A stretch of 64,000 nt of DNA from an uncultured Carboxylicivirga sp. (lineage in GTDB: Bacteria > Bacteroidota > Bacteroidia > Bacteroidales > Marinilabiliaceae), in the NCBI RefSeq assembly GCF_963668385.1, contig NZ_OY764327.1, positions 4,250,501 to 4,314,500 on the forward strand. The letters run 5' to 3'. The notes beneath the pieces are model-generated. The model was not told the DNA's origin. It saw only the letters and a program-made list of their open reading frames with translations, and ran no database searches. Position 1 is the first letter of the stretch, and each line of letters opens with the position of its first letter. Below are positions 45,596 to 53,280 of the stretch, piece by piece. The translations under genes were made by a program, and so were the position numbers.

Positions 45596-46447
45596 ATGTC
45601 TGCAAAACCATTAGACGATTATTTAATTGAAAAAGCATCGGGCGACAAAGAATATTTTGAAAGTGATAAGCTTTTGAGGTCATTAACCCGATCAGGTGCT
45701 TCGGATGAAGTAGCCCAGGATATTTTAAATGCTGTGGGAATCATAATGCACGATGGAATTCTAACCAAAACTATTTATAGAAAAGCATACGAGATTCTGC
45801 GTAAACAAGAAAAGAAAACAGCCGTTAATTATCGATTAAAACAAGCGGTGTCGGAGTTAGGTCCATCGGGTTATCCATTTGAGCATTTTATGGGCGAGCT
45901 ATTTAAATCGCGTGGCTTTGATGTTGAAGTGGGTAAGTTGGTGAAAGGGTATAGCGTTACTCACGAAATTGATGTATTTGCACGAAACGACCATAAGAAC
46001 ATCTTTGTGGAATGTAAGTTCCACAATTATCAGGGTACTAAATCAGATGTGAAAGTGCCCATGTATATACGTTCGCGTTTTGATGACATAAACCGGGCCC
46101 GTTCGTTCGACGATAATCTTCGTAATATCAATACCGAAGGCTGGATTGTAACCAATACCCGTTTTACCGAAGATGCTCAAAAGTTTGGGGCTGATTATGG
46201 CCTTCATCTGTTGGCTTGGGATTACCCCGAAAAAAGCAGCTTAAAGAAATGGATTGAGATGGAGAATCTGCATCCCATAACATGTTTATCGTCTATAACA
46301 CGTAAAGAAAAAACCGACTTGTTGGGTAAAGGCATTGTGCTTTGTAGCGATTTATTTCAAAAGGTAATCAACCGCGATGAATTGCCGGTTAAACCCCGAA
46401 ATATCAGAGCTTGTAAAAAAGAACTAAGAGATTACGTGGAGAGTTGA
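45596..46447 (+). CDS. ATP-cone domain fused to Mrr-like PD-(D/E)xK endonuclease
   Basis: A 283-residue protein. Residues about 8-85 form an ATP-cone domain (VEKASGDKEYFESDKLLRSL-like start, TKTIYRKAYEIL), as in NrdR and ribonucleotide reductases, where it binds ATP/dATP. Residues about 90-210 are a restriction-endonuclease-like domain with a PD-(D/E)xK site: Glu101 region, Asp126 in HEIDVFA, then Glu139-Cys-Lys141 in FVECKF. Mrr-type nucleases cut modified DNA, and the ATP-cone suggests nucleotide-gated activity. A near-consensus promoter (TTG-N22-TATCTTTA) precedes it. No methylase or helicase adjoins. Confidence 0.87.
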   Translation: MSAKPLDDYLIEKASGDKEYFESDKLLRSLTRSGASDEVAQDILNAVGIIMHDGILTKTIYRKAYEILRKQEKKTAVNYRLKQAVSELGPSGYPFEHFMGELFKSRGFDVEVGKLVKGYSVTHEIDVFARNDHKNIFVECKFHNYQGTKSDVKVPMYIRSRFDDINRARSFDDNLRNINTEGWIVTNTRFTEDAQKFGADYGLHLLAWDYPEKSSLKKWIEMENLHPITCLSSITRKEKTDLLGKGIVLCSDLFQKVINRDELPVKPRNIRACKKELRDYVES

Positions 46448-46892
46448 AGATAACTTCAATAAAATATACTGAATTTGCAAATTGAGATGCAAAGGTCGCA
46501 ATCAAGGTTTACTATTCAAACCTTGCGATCTTTGCATTTTGATCATCTAGTGTGCTATTAATCTGTTAAAGTATTTTATTACATTATATACTGGTTAACT
46601 GAAGATAATTTAAAAGATGCAAATCCACTGGAACTGTTAATCAAATCAAAAAAGTAGATCATTAAATATTTATCCTCGTGGAGGATTATCTATCAACTTC
46701 AGAGAAGCTGTATATCTATAGTAGATAAATATAACCCTCTTAAGCACAACTCCAGTGGAGTTGTATGTAAATAATGGTATGCATCGCAAAATTAATTTTG
46801 TAACCTGGTACCAATGATTTTTATGACAAAATAAAATCTCTATTTACTTAAGTATAGTTTATTCTTAAATCTGCAGGTCTAATATATAACAT
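46448..46892. other. 445-base non-coding region with several inverted repeats
   Basis: No gene is visible. It contains the long hairpin at 46487-46537, ATCCTC-GTG-GAGGAT at 46672-46686, and a perfect CAACTCCA-G-TGGAGTTG palindrome at 46747-46763. The remainder is A/T-rich. The palindromes recall the interior of the MITE-like repeats but sequence identity is not evident. Confidence 0.5.
46487..46537 (+). terminator. Long hairpin after the nuclease gene
   Basis: A 24-base arm and its 20-base partner pair (ATGCAAAGGTCGCAA...TTTGCAT) with a small bulge and one G-U. It is followed by TTTTG. It lies 40 bases after the nuclease stop and is a probable terminator. Confidence 0.6.
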
Positions 46893-47597
46893 CTACGCTA
46901 CTAGCTTCAGCATAACCTTAGCGGCTAATAGCAAAGTAGCTGTCATTATTATAACGGTAAAATAAATCAAACGGGCATCTTTTCCAAAGCTTTCGGCAAG
47001 GCCCGATTTTAGCAAACGCTTGTTGTGGTGCGATATAACTACAAAGCGGGTTATTAGTCGTAAGTACACTTCGTAAACAACAAAGGCAACCAATATACCC
47101 ACTATAGCTCCTCCAATAATATCGCCAGGGAAATGCAAGCCCATATAAATGCGGGAGTATGAGTTGATACAAGCCCATGCAAAAATAAAGAAAGTATAAA
47201 CGCGGTTGCGAAATAGTAGTGAGCTAAACATGGCCAAACCAATTGAGTTGGCCGCATGCGACGAAACAAAACCGTACGAACCTCCTCTTTTTCCATTAAT
47301 CAAATGAACAAGGTATTGTAAGTCGGGATCGTGCGACGGACGAAAACGTTCGAAAAACTCTTTAAGTATACCTGATGCTATTTGATCGCACAAAGCAATT
47401 AAAGCTCCAAAAAACAATAGTGTTACAATGCCTTTAAAACCATGATTCTTAAACAATACATAGGCTATACACAAATAAAGAGGTAACCATATTTCTTTGC
47501 TGGTAAACATCCAAAAGAAATTATCCCAATACAGCGTAAAGTGGCTGTTCAGAAATAGTAATAGTTCTTTATCGAGTTCTATGAGTGTTTGAATCAT
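46893..47597 (-). CDS. PAP2-family membrane phosphatase
   Basis: A 234-residue protein from the ATG at 47597 with about five membrane helices and the three PAP2 motifs: KEFFERFRPSHD (KxxxxxxRP), SSHAANS (PSGH-like) and SRIYMGLHFPGDIIGG (SRxxxxxHxxxD). It dephosphorylates lipid phosphates such as undecaprenyl pyrophosphate or phosphatidic acid at the outer face of the inner membrane. An upstream ATG at 47675 would add 26 residues without a hydrophobic segment, so the shorter form is chosen. It diverges from the DUF5686 gene. Confidence 0.9.
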   Translation of the reverse strand: MIQTLIELDKELLLFLNSHFTLYWDNFFWMFTSKEIWLPLYLCIAYVLFKNHGFKGIVTLLFFGALIALCDQIASGILKEFFERFRPSHDPDLQYLVHLINGKRGGSYGFVSSHAANSIGLAMFSSLLFRNRVYTFFIFAWACINSYSRIYMGLHFPGDIIGGAIVGILVAFVVYEVYLRLITRFVVISHHNKRLLKSGLAESFGKDARLIYFTVIIMTATLLLAAKVMLKLVA

Positions 47598-47792
47598 CTT
47601 TGTTGCATTATTGAATGAAGCCCGAAAATAGCCTTTTCTTATCAGACTATTGCAATTTTTCGGTTCATACTTCAATTTATCCGTTTTATTACAAAAAGGT
47701 GTAACATTATATAGGATGTTTGAGTAATATTGCAGACTATTTTTTAGTTTGGGCTATGTAGTCCGCTTTGAATAATAACCTAAAATACCCGA

Positions 47793-50285
47793 ATGATAAG
47801 TAGATGTCGCGTCTTACTTGTGTTGAGTCTGTTGCTGCTTAGTGGATTAAATATGTATGGGCAGGAATTTATCGATGGCTTTGTCTTCGATTCTAAATCC
47901 GACGGCTCTATTCCAATGGTAAATGTGTATTATAAAGGTACCACTGTGGGTACTATTACCGATTCTACCGGGTATTTTAAATTGCAGATGCGGTCGTATG
48001 CCGACACGGTTGTTTTTTCTTCAATCGGTTATCTTAAAAAAGAAATCAGGGCAAATAAAATTAAGCCTCCGTTCGAAGTTTATCTCAATACCGATGATAT
48101 CAATCTGAGCGAAATTTCGGTTAAGCCCGATGATAGCTGGGTGCGTTATCTACTAAAAAGCATGGTGGAGGCCAAGCCCGAAAATAACCCCGATAAGCAT
48201 CCTCGTTATTCTTACGAGAAATATACAAAGTGGGAATATCACATTGCTCATGTCGATAGTGCTCTGATGAACTCAGGTCCTTTTAAAAATTATAAATCGT
48301 ACTTTAAAACGGCTTCAGACAGTAGTAAATACTTACCGGTGTATTTGTCGGAACAAATTGTTCATAATCAGTTTCAGAATAAGCCTCTGAGACAAAAGTC
48401 GGTTATTGTGGCCGATAATACCCAGGGGTTGGGTGTGTTGGGCGATTACGAAATAGGGGGATATTCAGCCGGCTTGAATAATCAATACAATTTCTACGAT
48501 AACTTTATTAAGGTTTGGGAAGAGAATTTTGTAAGTCCAGCTGCATCCAATGGGTGGTTTTATTACAAATACTATTTAATAGATAGTACCCAGTTTGAAG
48601 GTTACAAGCATTACGAAATTTTGTTTACGCCACGGCGGAAGCACGATAAGGTGTTTAGGGGGCATATGGTATTAGATGATCGGGATTTTTCTATTGTGAG
48701 TATCGATGCTGCTTTATCCTCAAAAACCAATATGAACTTTTTAAAGGATATGAAGATTGATGTGAGCTACAAAAATGTAGGTGGCAATCTTCCGTTTTAT
48801 AAAGATCAAAAGGTGCATGTGGCCTTCGATTATTTGCCATTCGAAATACCGGGCAATAAGCAGCGGATGGAACTGGAATATAACGAGTATTCCTCTTTTA
48901 CCGATGTGAAAATTAATCCCCAAGAGGAAGTAAAGCTGAGTGCCCGTAACATTACTTACGAATCCATTAAGCTTCCTGGCTCTTACTCGCGCGATACTTC
49001 TTATTGGAATACGGCACGTCATTTACCACTTACGAATACCGATAAGGTTATTTATTCATCCATCGATTCCATCAATCAAATTCCGGCTGTTAAAATAGTT
49101 GACAATGCTGCGCGTATGATGATGACGGGTTATTACGATGTAGGTAAATGGGAGGTGGGCCCGTATATGAATCTTTTGCAGTTTAATAAGGTAGAAGGGG
49201 TTCGTTTGTTTGCCGGTGGGCGTACCAGTAAAGAGATTAGTACCAAATGGATGATTTGGGGAGGTGTGGGATATGGCACACGTACTCAGAAGCTGTCCGG
49301 ATCGTTGGGGGGTGGATATAAATTTGAAAATCCAAAACGACGAGTCTTAAAAATGTATTACGACGATCGTTATATCCGCATGGGAGAGAATCGTAAAATA
49401 CTGTATTTGTACGAAAATATGCTCAGTCCATCGGAGAATAATCTGATTTCTGCATTTTTTGTGCGCGATCCTTTTGATGAGTTGTTACGTCAGAAAGAAG
49501 TTGATTTGGGATACGAGCACGAGTGGCGTACCGGCTTTTCGTCGCAGCTAAATATTGGTTATAAATCGCAATATTCGCCCGAGTTTTATCCTTTCGCTTA
49601 TAAAGGATCGCCCGTAAATAGTCTTGATGTTTATGAAGGTACGCTCGATTTACGCTTTTCGTTTAAAGAAAAGGTAATTGATGATGAATTTATGCGTTTG
49701 TATCTTACTACCGATTATCCTATTATTCATTTGGCCCTTACGGGTGGAAGGGTGCAGTATGCCGATCAAACCAATAACTATGCAAAAATACATGCCACTA
49801 TAAAGCATAATGTCTACATCGGTCAAACCTTTTTTAAATATGCTGTTGAAGGGGGGATGATTTTTGGTAAAGTGCCTTATACCTTGCTTGAACTTCCAAG
49901 AGGTAACGAAACATTTGGTTATTATTTGTATGATTTTAACATGATAAATTACCTCGAGTTTGCCCACGATAAATACCTGCATACATACCTTGAGTATCAT
50001 CTTAATGGATTTTTCTTTAACCGGGTACCTCTTTTTCGCAGTTTAGGTTTGAGGGAAGTAGTTTCGGCCAAATCCATGATTGGTAGCCTAAGTCAAAAAC
50101 AATACGATGGCATTACTATACCTACTCAGCTTACTTCGCTTGATCAACCCTACCTCGAAGTGGGGGCCGGCCTCGAAAATATATTACGCATAGCTCGTAT
50201 TGAAGCTATCTGGAGGGTGTCTCCTAACTCTCAACTTAATGTACCGCAGTTTGGACTCCGAGCTCGGGTTTCTCTTAACTTATAA
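47793..50285 (+). CDS. DUF5686 outer-membrane protein with carboxypeptidase-regulatory domain
   Basis: An 830-residue protein. There is a signal peptide (about 1-24, ending MYGQ), a carboxypeptidase-regulatory-like domain (about 26-105, GFVFDSKSDGSIPMVNVYYKG and VVFSSIGYLKKEI), then DUF5686, whose beta-rich C-terminal half looks like an outer-membrane barrel (LTTDYPIIHLALTGGRVQ, LRARVSLNL at the end). DUF5686 proteins are common in Bacteroidetes and of unknown function. It diverges from the PAP2 gene. A surface or outer-membrane biogenesis role is likely but unproven. Confidence 0.88.
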   Translation: MISRCRVLLVLSLLLLSGLNMYGQEFIDGFVFDSKSDGSIPMVNVYYKGTTVGTITDSTGYFKLQMRSYADTVVFSSIGYLKKEIRANKIKPPFEVYLNTDDINLSEISVKPDDSWVRYLLKSMVEAKPENNPDKHPRYSYEKYTKWEYHIAHVDSALMNSGPFKNYKSYFKTASDSSKYLPVYLSEQIVHNQFQNKPLRQKSVIVADNTQGLGVLGDYEIGGYSAGLNNQYNFYDNFIKVWEENFVSPAASNGWFYYKYYLIDSTQFEGYKHYEILFTPRRKHDKVFRGHMVLDDRDFSIVSIDAALSSKTNMNFLKDMKIDVSYKNVGGNLPFYKDQKVHVAFDYLPFEIPGNKQRMELEYNEYSSFTDVKINPQEEVKLSARNITYESIKLPGSYSRDTSYWNTARHLPLTNTDKVIYSSIDSINQIPAVKIVDNAARMMMTGYYDVGKWEVGPYMNLLQFNKVEGVRLFAGGRTSKEISTKWMIWGGVGYGTRTQKLSGSLGGGYKFENPKRRVLKMYYDDRYIRMGENRKILYLYENMLSPSENNLISAFFVRDPFDELLRQKEVDLGYEHEWRTGFSSQLNIGYKSQYSPEFYPFAYKGSPVNSLDVYEGTLDLRFSFKEKVIDDEFMRLYLTTDYPIIHLALTGGRVQYADQTNNYAKIHATIKHNVYIGQTFFKYAVEGGMIFGKVPYTLLELPRGNETFGYYLYDFNMINYLEFAHDKYLHTYLEYHLNGFFFNRVPLFRSLGLREVVSAKSMIGSLSQKQYDGITIPTQLTSLDQPYLEVGAGLENILRIARIEAIWRVSPNSQLNVPQFGLRARVSLNL

Positions 50286-50799
50286 ATTGAGCATATTATT
50301 AGTGTGTGCCACATTATTGATGTATTAGGTTTGCAATTTTTATGTCAAAAGCGCTTTGTTTTATGGCATATTTCAAGCTGCTTACGGGGTTGCATCATTA
50401 GTTAAATAGTCACCCCGCACTCCTCACGAGGCTATTATTGTTATTGACCTTCAGACATTTTCAAATCCTGAAAGGATTTAATAAAAATAGTCATGGGTGA
50501 AACTCGTGGAATATGAACGTACTATAAAGGAACTTCAAAGTGGGTTCTACTATTGATTCGCATTAATAACGATGATGTATTGAAATAATAATAAAATTAA
50601 TTTCTGCTTAATTTTTGTTTCTTACTCTTTAACACTTAAGGGTAGTGTAACTTTTAGGTTATTAGGTAGCGTGTGTAATAGTAGATTGATAATAAGTACT
50701 TAGTATAGATTTTGTGTGTTGTTTGGAAGTTTGAAATTTAGTTTTTATATTGAAGATAATTATATTATCATATAATGTCTAACTAAATTCAATGTTATT
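50286..50799. other. 514-base intergenic region with inverted MITE-like copy
   Basis: No gene is seen. The MITE-like repeat copy 2 lies at 50463-50573. The rest is A/T-rich, ending before the 217-residue helical protein gene. No clear promoter box was identified. Confidence 0.55.
50463..50573 (-). repeat. MITE-like element copy 2, inverted relative to copy 1
   Basis: The reverse complement reads through ATCGTTATTAATGCGAATCA, then ACCCACTTTGAAGTTCC and CACGAGTTTCACCCATG, closely paralleling 2517-2610 in order and spacing. The second terminal inverted repeat is not recognisable here, so this copy is partial or diverged. Its own hairpin AAATCCT/AGGATTT is at 50463-50479. Confidence 0.65.
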
Positions 50800-51453
50800 A
50801 TGTCACAAGTAGATCAATCAGTTGCTGGGCAGTTATCCAGTGCTAAAGTCATGATTTTGAATGCTCAAACTCATGAAAAAATTAAATTGTATATGGCAGA
50901 TATGGGATACGACGATGAATCTCTTAAGCAAGGGGAGTCGTTATTGAATGTAGCAATGGAAAAAGCGCAGTCGTCGGAGTTGGAGCGACTCGAAAAGTCC
51001 GAAAGCCACAAACTGTGGTTAGATGCGCTTACCGATACAACTATACTGTATAAACAGTTACGTAAAAAGGCTAAAGCAGTCTTTAGAAAAGATCCCTTTG
51101 CTATGTCGCAACTCGATTTGATGGGCGATATGCCTAATGCCTATTTAAAAGTTTTGAGCGTTATCCGTACATTTACCAGTGGCTTGCTGGCAAAAGAAGA
51201 ATGGATGCTTAAAATTCAAAGGTTGAAGGTAACCAAAGAAGAAGTGGAATTATTACATGCAAAAGTAGAAGGTATGGCTACTCTTCGGGCCAGTTATTAT
51301 AAAGAAAAGGGTGAGTCGGAAAATGCTACTCAGGTTAGAGATCAGGCTTTGGCCGATTTAGAAGACTGGAAGCACGATTTTAAAGCTGTTGCTCGCATTG
51401 CAATGGAAGATGAACCACAATTACTCGAAGTTCTTGGAATTATGGTGAAGTAA
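50800..51453 (+). CDS. Helical protein, paralogue A
   Basis: A 217-residue soluble, helix-rich, charged protein without a signal peptide. An N-terminal MGYDDESLKQGESLLNVA block (about 34-51) precedes two similar helical blocks: LRKKAKAVFRKDPFAMSQLDLMG (about 87-109) and HDFKAVARIAMEDEPQLLEVLGI (about 192-214). This repeats the pattern (A)RIA/F-x-x-x-x-P-x-x-L-x-x-L-G/D. Its paralogue follows at 51930. Family and function are unknown. It ends at a strong terminator, and lies in the accessory region upstream of the giant repeat protein. Confidence 0.75.
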   Translation: MSQVDQSVAGQLSSAKVMILNAQTHEKIKLYMADMGYDDESLKQGESLLNVAMEKAQSSELERLEKSESHKLWLDALTDTTILYKQLRKKAKAVFRKDPFAMSQLDLMGDMPNAYLKVLSVIRTFTSGLLAKEEWMLKIQRLKVTKEEVELLHAKVEGMATLRASYYKEKGESENATQVRDQALADLEDWKHDFKAVARIAMEDEPQLLEVLGIMVK

Positions 51454-51472
51454 CTTATATAATTAAGAAATA

Positions 51473-51509
51473 AAAAGGGTCTGTTCCTCATTGGAGCAGG
51501 CCCTTTTTT
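51473..51509 (+). terminator. Rho-independent terminator after paralogue A
   Basis: AAGGGTCTGTTCC, loop TCAT, GGAGCAGGCCCTT with two mismatches and then T7, about 20 bases after the stop. Confidence 0.9.
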
Positions 51510-51929
51510 TATGTATTGCTACAATTTAATATCAATAAGCTCATCTATTTAATAAATCTAATCTTCTTATATATCAAATAAGCTATCTAATTTGTTTCAG
51601 AGTCAACTTTTAAATAAGATCAATTATCTAATAAGTGATTAGTAAATCTTGATACTAAATCTACTTATCTGAATTTAAAATGTACACAGCTAAATCTATA
51701 TTCTATTATCTCTAATTTGAATGTATTAATCTTTACTAATTAAATTTTATCTTAATACTAAATTATCTATCTAAAATATAAATGTAATACTAAAAAGGTC
51801 TACTAGAATTCATATTTTAAAAAATATTAACACATTATTTGGAATATTAAATAAATTTTATAAATATTTGTCTAATACTAACTATTAGACTATTGATTAA
51901 AGAAATAAGATTATAATTTTTAGAATAAT
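51510..51929. other. 420-base extremely AT-rich spacer with recurring ATCTAA motif
   Basis: No gene. Degenerate copies of ATCTAA/AATCTA recur about every 20-40 bases through the spacer. A 7-bp dyad GTCTAAT/ATTAGAC at 51870-51890 lies 40 bases before the next ATG. The run may be a curved or protein-bound promoter region. Confidence 0.45.
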
Positions 51930-52589
51930 ATGCATTATACCAAGCAAACGATAACGTCTTTTATTCATCAGGCAGGCATTCTTGTACATAACAGCAAGAA
52001 TATTGATGATATAAGAAATGCTGTAATGCAGTATGGTTATGATGAAAGGCGATTGGATGACGGGGAACAAGTGTTTAATGTGTTGAAAGATGTTTCTTTT
52101 AAGCAACATCAGGCAAAGTCTGTAAAAGTTGAACAGTTTAAGAAAAAGCAAGATTTGCAGGCGAAGATTCATAAAGAGTATATGAAGTACTTGAAGATTG
52201 CCCGTATTGCTTTTGCAGAGGATTTTAAGGCTCGAAATGTTTTAATACTTGATGGTAGTCGCGAACGTACCTATAATGAATGGTATTTTCAGGTTAGTGT
52301 ATTTTGTTCAATTATGCTAAAAAACGATGATGGTTACCAGGAGCGAATGGCTCAATATGGAATATCGTCGGAGCAAATTGAAGGATTAAGGCAGCAACTG
52401 GTTGTTTTAAATGAGTTGAATGAAGAGTGCTTGAAAAGTGCTGCTGAATTAAAAAGGCTTACAGCTCTGCGTAAGAAAATGGTTATTAAAATGCAGAATT
52501 ATGTGAGTGATTTTATTAAAATAGCTCGGATAGCTTTAGAGCACTCTCCCAAAGCTTTACAGAGCTTAGGGGTGAGTGTAAAAAGTTAA
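51930..52589 (+). CDS. Helical protein, paralogue B
   Basis: A 219-residue soluble helical protein, similar to the product at 50800. Shared blocks are YGYDERRLDDGEQVFNV (about 31-47), IARIAFAEDFKARNVLILDG (about 88-107), and SDFIKIARIALEHSPKALQSLGVSVK (about 193-218). The two ARIA blocks show the same internal duplication as in the paralogue. The middle is coiled coil (about 143-185). The AT-rich spacer upstream and loss of close sequence identity suggest an old duplication. Function is unknown. Confidence 0.75.
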   Translation: MHYTKQTITSFIHQAGILVHNSKNIDDIRNAVMQYGYDERRLDDGEQVFNVLKDVSFKQHQAKSVKVEQFKKKQDLQAKIHKEYMKYLKIARIAFAEDFKARNVLILDGSRERTYNEWYFQVSVFCSIMLKNDDGYQERMAQYGISSEQIEGLRQQLVVLNELNEECLKSAAELKRLTALRKKMVIKMQNYVSDFIKIARIALEHSPKALQSLGVSVKS

Positions 52590-52857
52590 TTATAAAAAAT
52601 ATTGAGTGAGAAGCCGAATTAATGAAACAACTTGATTGGTGCTTCGTAGAAACGTTAATACTGTTGAACAGAACATTTATTGCAGCCTTTCAGTGGTTTT
52701 GAGACTAACAATGCTGAAAATCATGTGTGATTTGGAGGGGCAAAGTTGTAAGAAATGTTTTCTTTAATGTATTTTAGCTAACATAAAAAGATGTTGGCGT
52801 TTATTATTAACGTACGTTGTTGAATTGTGAAGTTGGGGATTAGATAAACAATCGTTT

Positions 52858-53268
52858 ATGGATGCAAAACAAACAAAAAGTACTCGTCTTATAGTTGCTT
52901 TAGTGGCTATGATGGTACATGGCTTAGTTTTAGTTAATGCGCAGTCGCAAGACAATCATTTGGCGTGTCTTAAAAAAGAGTATGCCCAAAATGATGCTAA
53001 AGTTTTACTTGATTGTAAACCTGATGACGCCCAGTATTTATCTTATGATATTGTGGAGTGGGCAGTTTTTAAGATCAAGAGTAATGGCCAATATGGAAAT
53101 GAATTATCTAATGCTATCTCAACTCGAGGAAGTAAGTTCTATTTACATCCTCAGGAAATATTCAAGAGCGTAGGAGAAGACGAAGTTGCCGTCAGATTTT
53201 ATATGCACAACGGCAAGGGTAAAGGGTATCAAGTATACTATAAAATTAAAGTAAGGGCGAAAAACTAA
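52858..53268 (+). CDS. Small secreted protein resembling the N-terminal module of the giant protein
   Basis: A 136-residue protein. There is a signal peptide (about 1-30, ending NAQSQ), then one domain of about 105 residues with two cysteines (Cys39 and Cys52, in HLACLKKEY and VLLDCKPDD). It shares with residues 30-125 of the next gene's product the order V-LLDC, W-V-x-x-K, GN, R-x-GSKFYLHPQEI versus TRVDGSDYYFTPSNV, and a final V-x-x-K-I/V-R-I strand. The gene ends 12 bases before that gene, so they form an operon. It may be a soluble partner, cap or decoy of the same module. Confidence 0.75.
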   Translation: MDAKQTKSTRLIVALVAMMVHGLVLVNAQSQDNHLACLKKEYAQNDAKVLLDCKPDDAQYLSYDIVEWAVFKIKSNGQYGNELSNAISTRGSKFYLHPQEIFKSVGEDEVAVRFYMHNGKGKGYQVYYKIKVRAKN

Positions 53269-53280
53269 TAACCTGGACCT

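Noticed and set aside
52622-52702. 26-residue frame upstream of the small secreted protein gene
   Set aside because: No ribosome-binding or motif support; could be chance in a 268-base gap.
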